Under the pieces are notes generated by a model. It was not told the DNA's origin. It saw only the letters and a program-made list of their open reading frames with translations, and did not search any database. A program made the translations under genes and the position numbers. This document shows, piece after piece, positions 63,923 to 64,000 of a stretch of 64,000 nucleotides of DNA (the first letter of the stretch is position 1; each line of letters begins with the position of its first letter). The stretch spans positions 23,350 to 87,349 of the forward strand of contig LSRX01000065.1 in assembly GCA_001939145.1 (NCBI GenBank), given 5' to 3'. The stretch is from Symbiodinium microadriaticum. Taxonomy: Eukaryota; Sar; Dinophyceae; Suessiales; Symbiodiniaceae.

Positions 63923-64000
63923 TTTCGGGTTTTGGGATGGCTTTTTGCCCCGGTGGACTTTGCTGGTCATGAGCTGGACTTTGAAGTAACCAGGGAGAAA

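Noticed and set aside
1..64000. tRNA, rRNA or spliced-leader RNA genes
   Set aside because: By eye I found no tRNA cloverleaf motifs, rRNA core sequences or dinoflagellate spliced-leader sequence; a covariance-model search was not possible here.

Overview
The window looks like nuclear DNA of a dinoflagellate, most likely Symbiodiniaceae or a close Suessiales relative. The evidence is a lineage-expanded family of ubiquitin-like/ankyrin-repeat genes whose N-terminal signature ([12 protein letters not shown], then [11 protein letters not shown]) I recognise from that group, short introns whose acceptor AG is followed by G, all recognisable genes on one strand, and very abundant degenerate interstitial TTTAGGG/CCCTAAA telomere-type repeats. 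There are no bacterial operons and no RNA genes that I can see.

Coding content is low and almost all of one family. Ten minus-strand loci, called here UA1 to UA10, each encode a ubiquitin-like (Ubl) domain in exon 1 and ankyrin repeats in exon 2. They lie at 0-0.6, 5.2-5.9, 8.7-9.6, 11.5-12.4, 14.2-15.1, 19.1-20.5, 23.0-24.0, 30.0-33.1, 43.6-44.4 and 45.3-46.1 kb. UA5, UA7 and UA10 read as intact two-exon genes, UA1 runs off the window, UA2, UA3, UA4 and UA9 are pseudogenes, and UA8 carries frameshifts. UA6 reads as intact only if two inserted hairpin elements are removed by splicing. The first seven form a tandem array that shares downstream non-coding modules.

The rest is a dense zoo of short palindromic MITE-like elements (about 100 bp, no coding capacity). 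I assigned them to families A-I, K and L by comparing copies within the window: B, A, E and G are flanked by TA; C by 2-bp duplications (TA, TT or AG); D and F by 4-bp duplications. Several are nested or abutting; seven sit within 1.2 kb at 40.3-41.4 kb. Telomere-like tracts separate them, and in at least five places such a tract sits inside an otherwise recognisable gene, MITE or repeat.

The most interesting signal is family F in UA6. Two copies interrupt ankyrin codons. In the gene's orientation each 4-bp target duplication begins with G (GTGC, GATA) and each element ends in AG, so an intron made of one duplication plus the element would be GT...AG or GA...AG and would restore the pre-insertion sequence exactly. 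With both removed, the four exons total 813 nt (270 codons plus stop), matching the intact paralogs; the UA4 paralog shows one empty target site. This is the expected structure of an introner, a transposon that makes introns.
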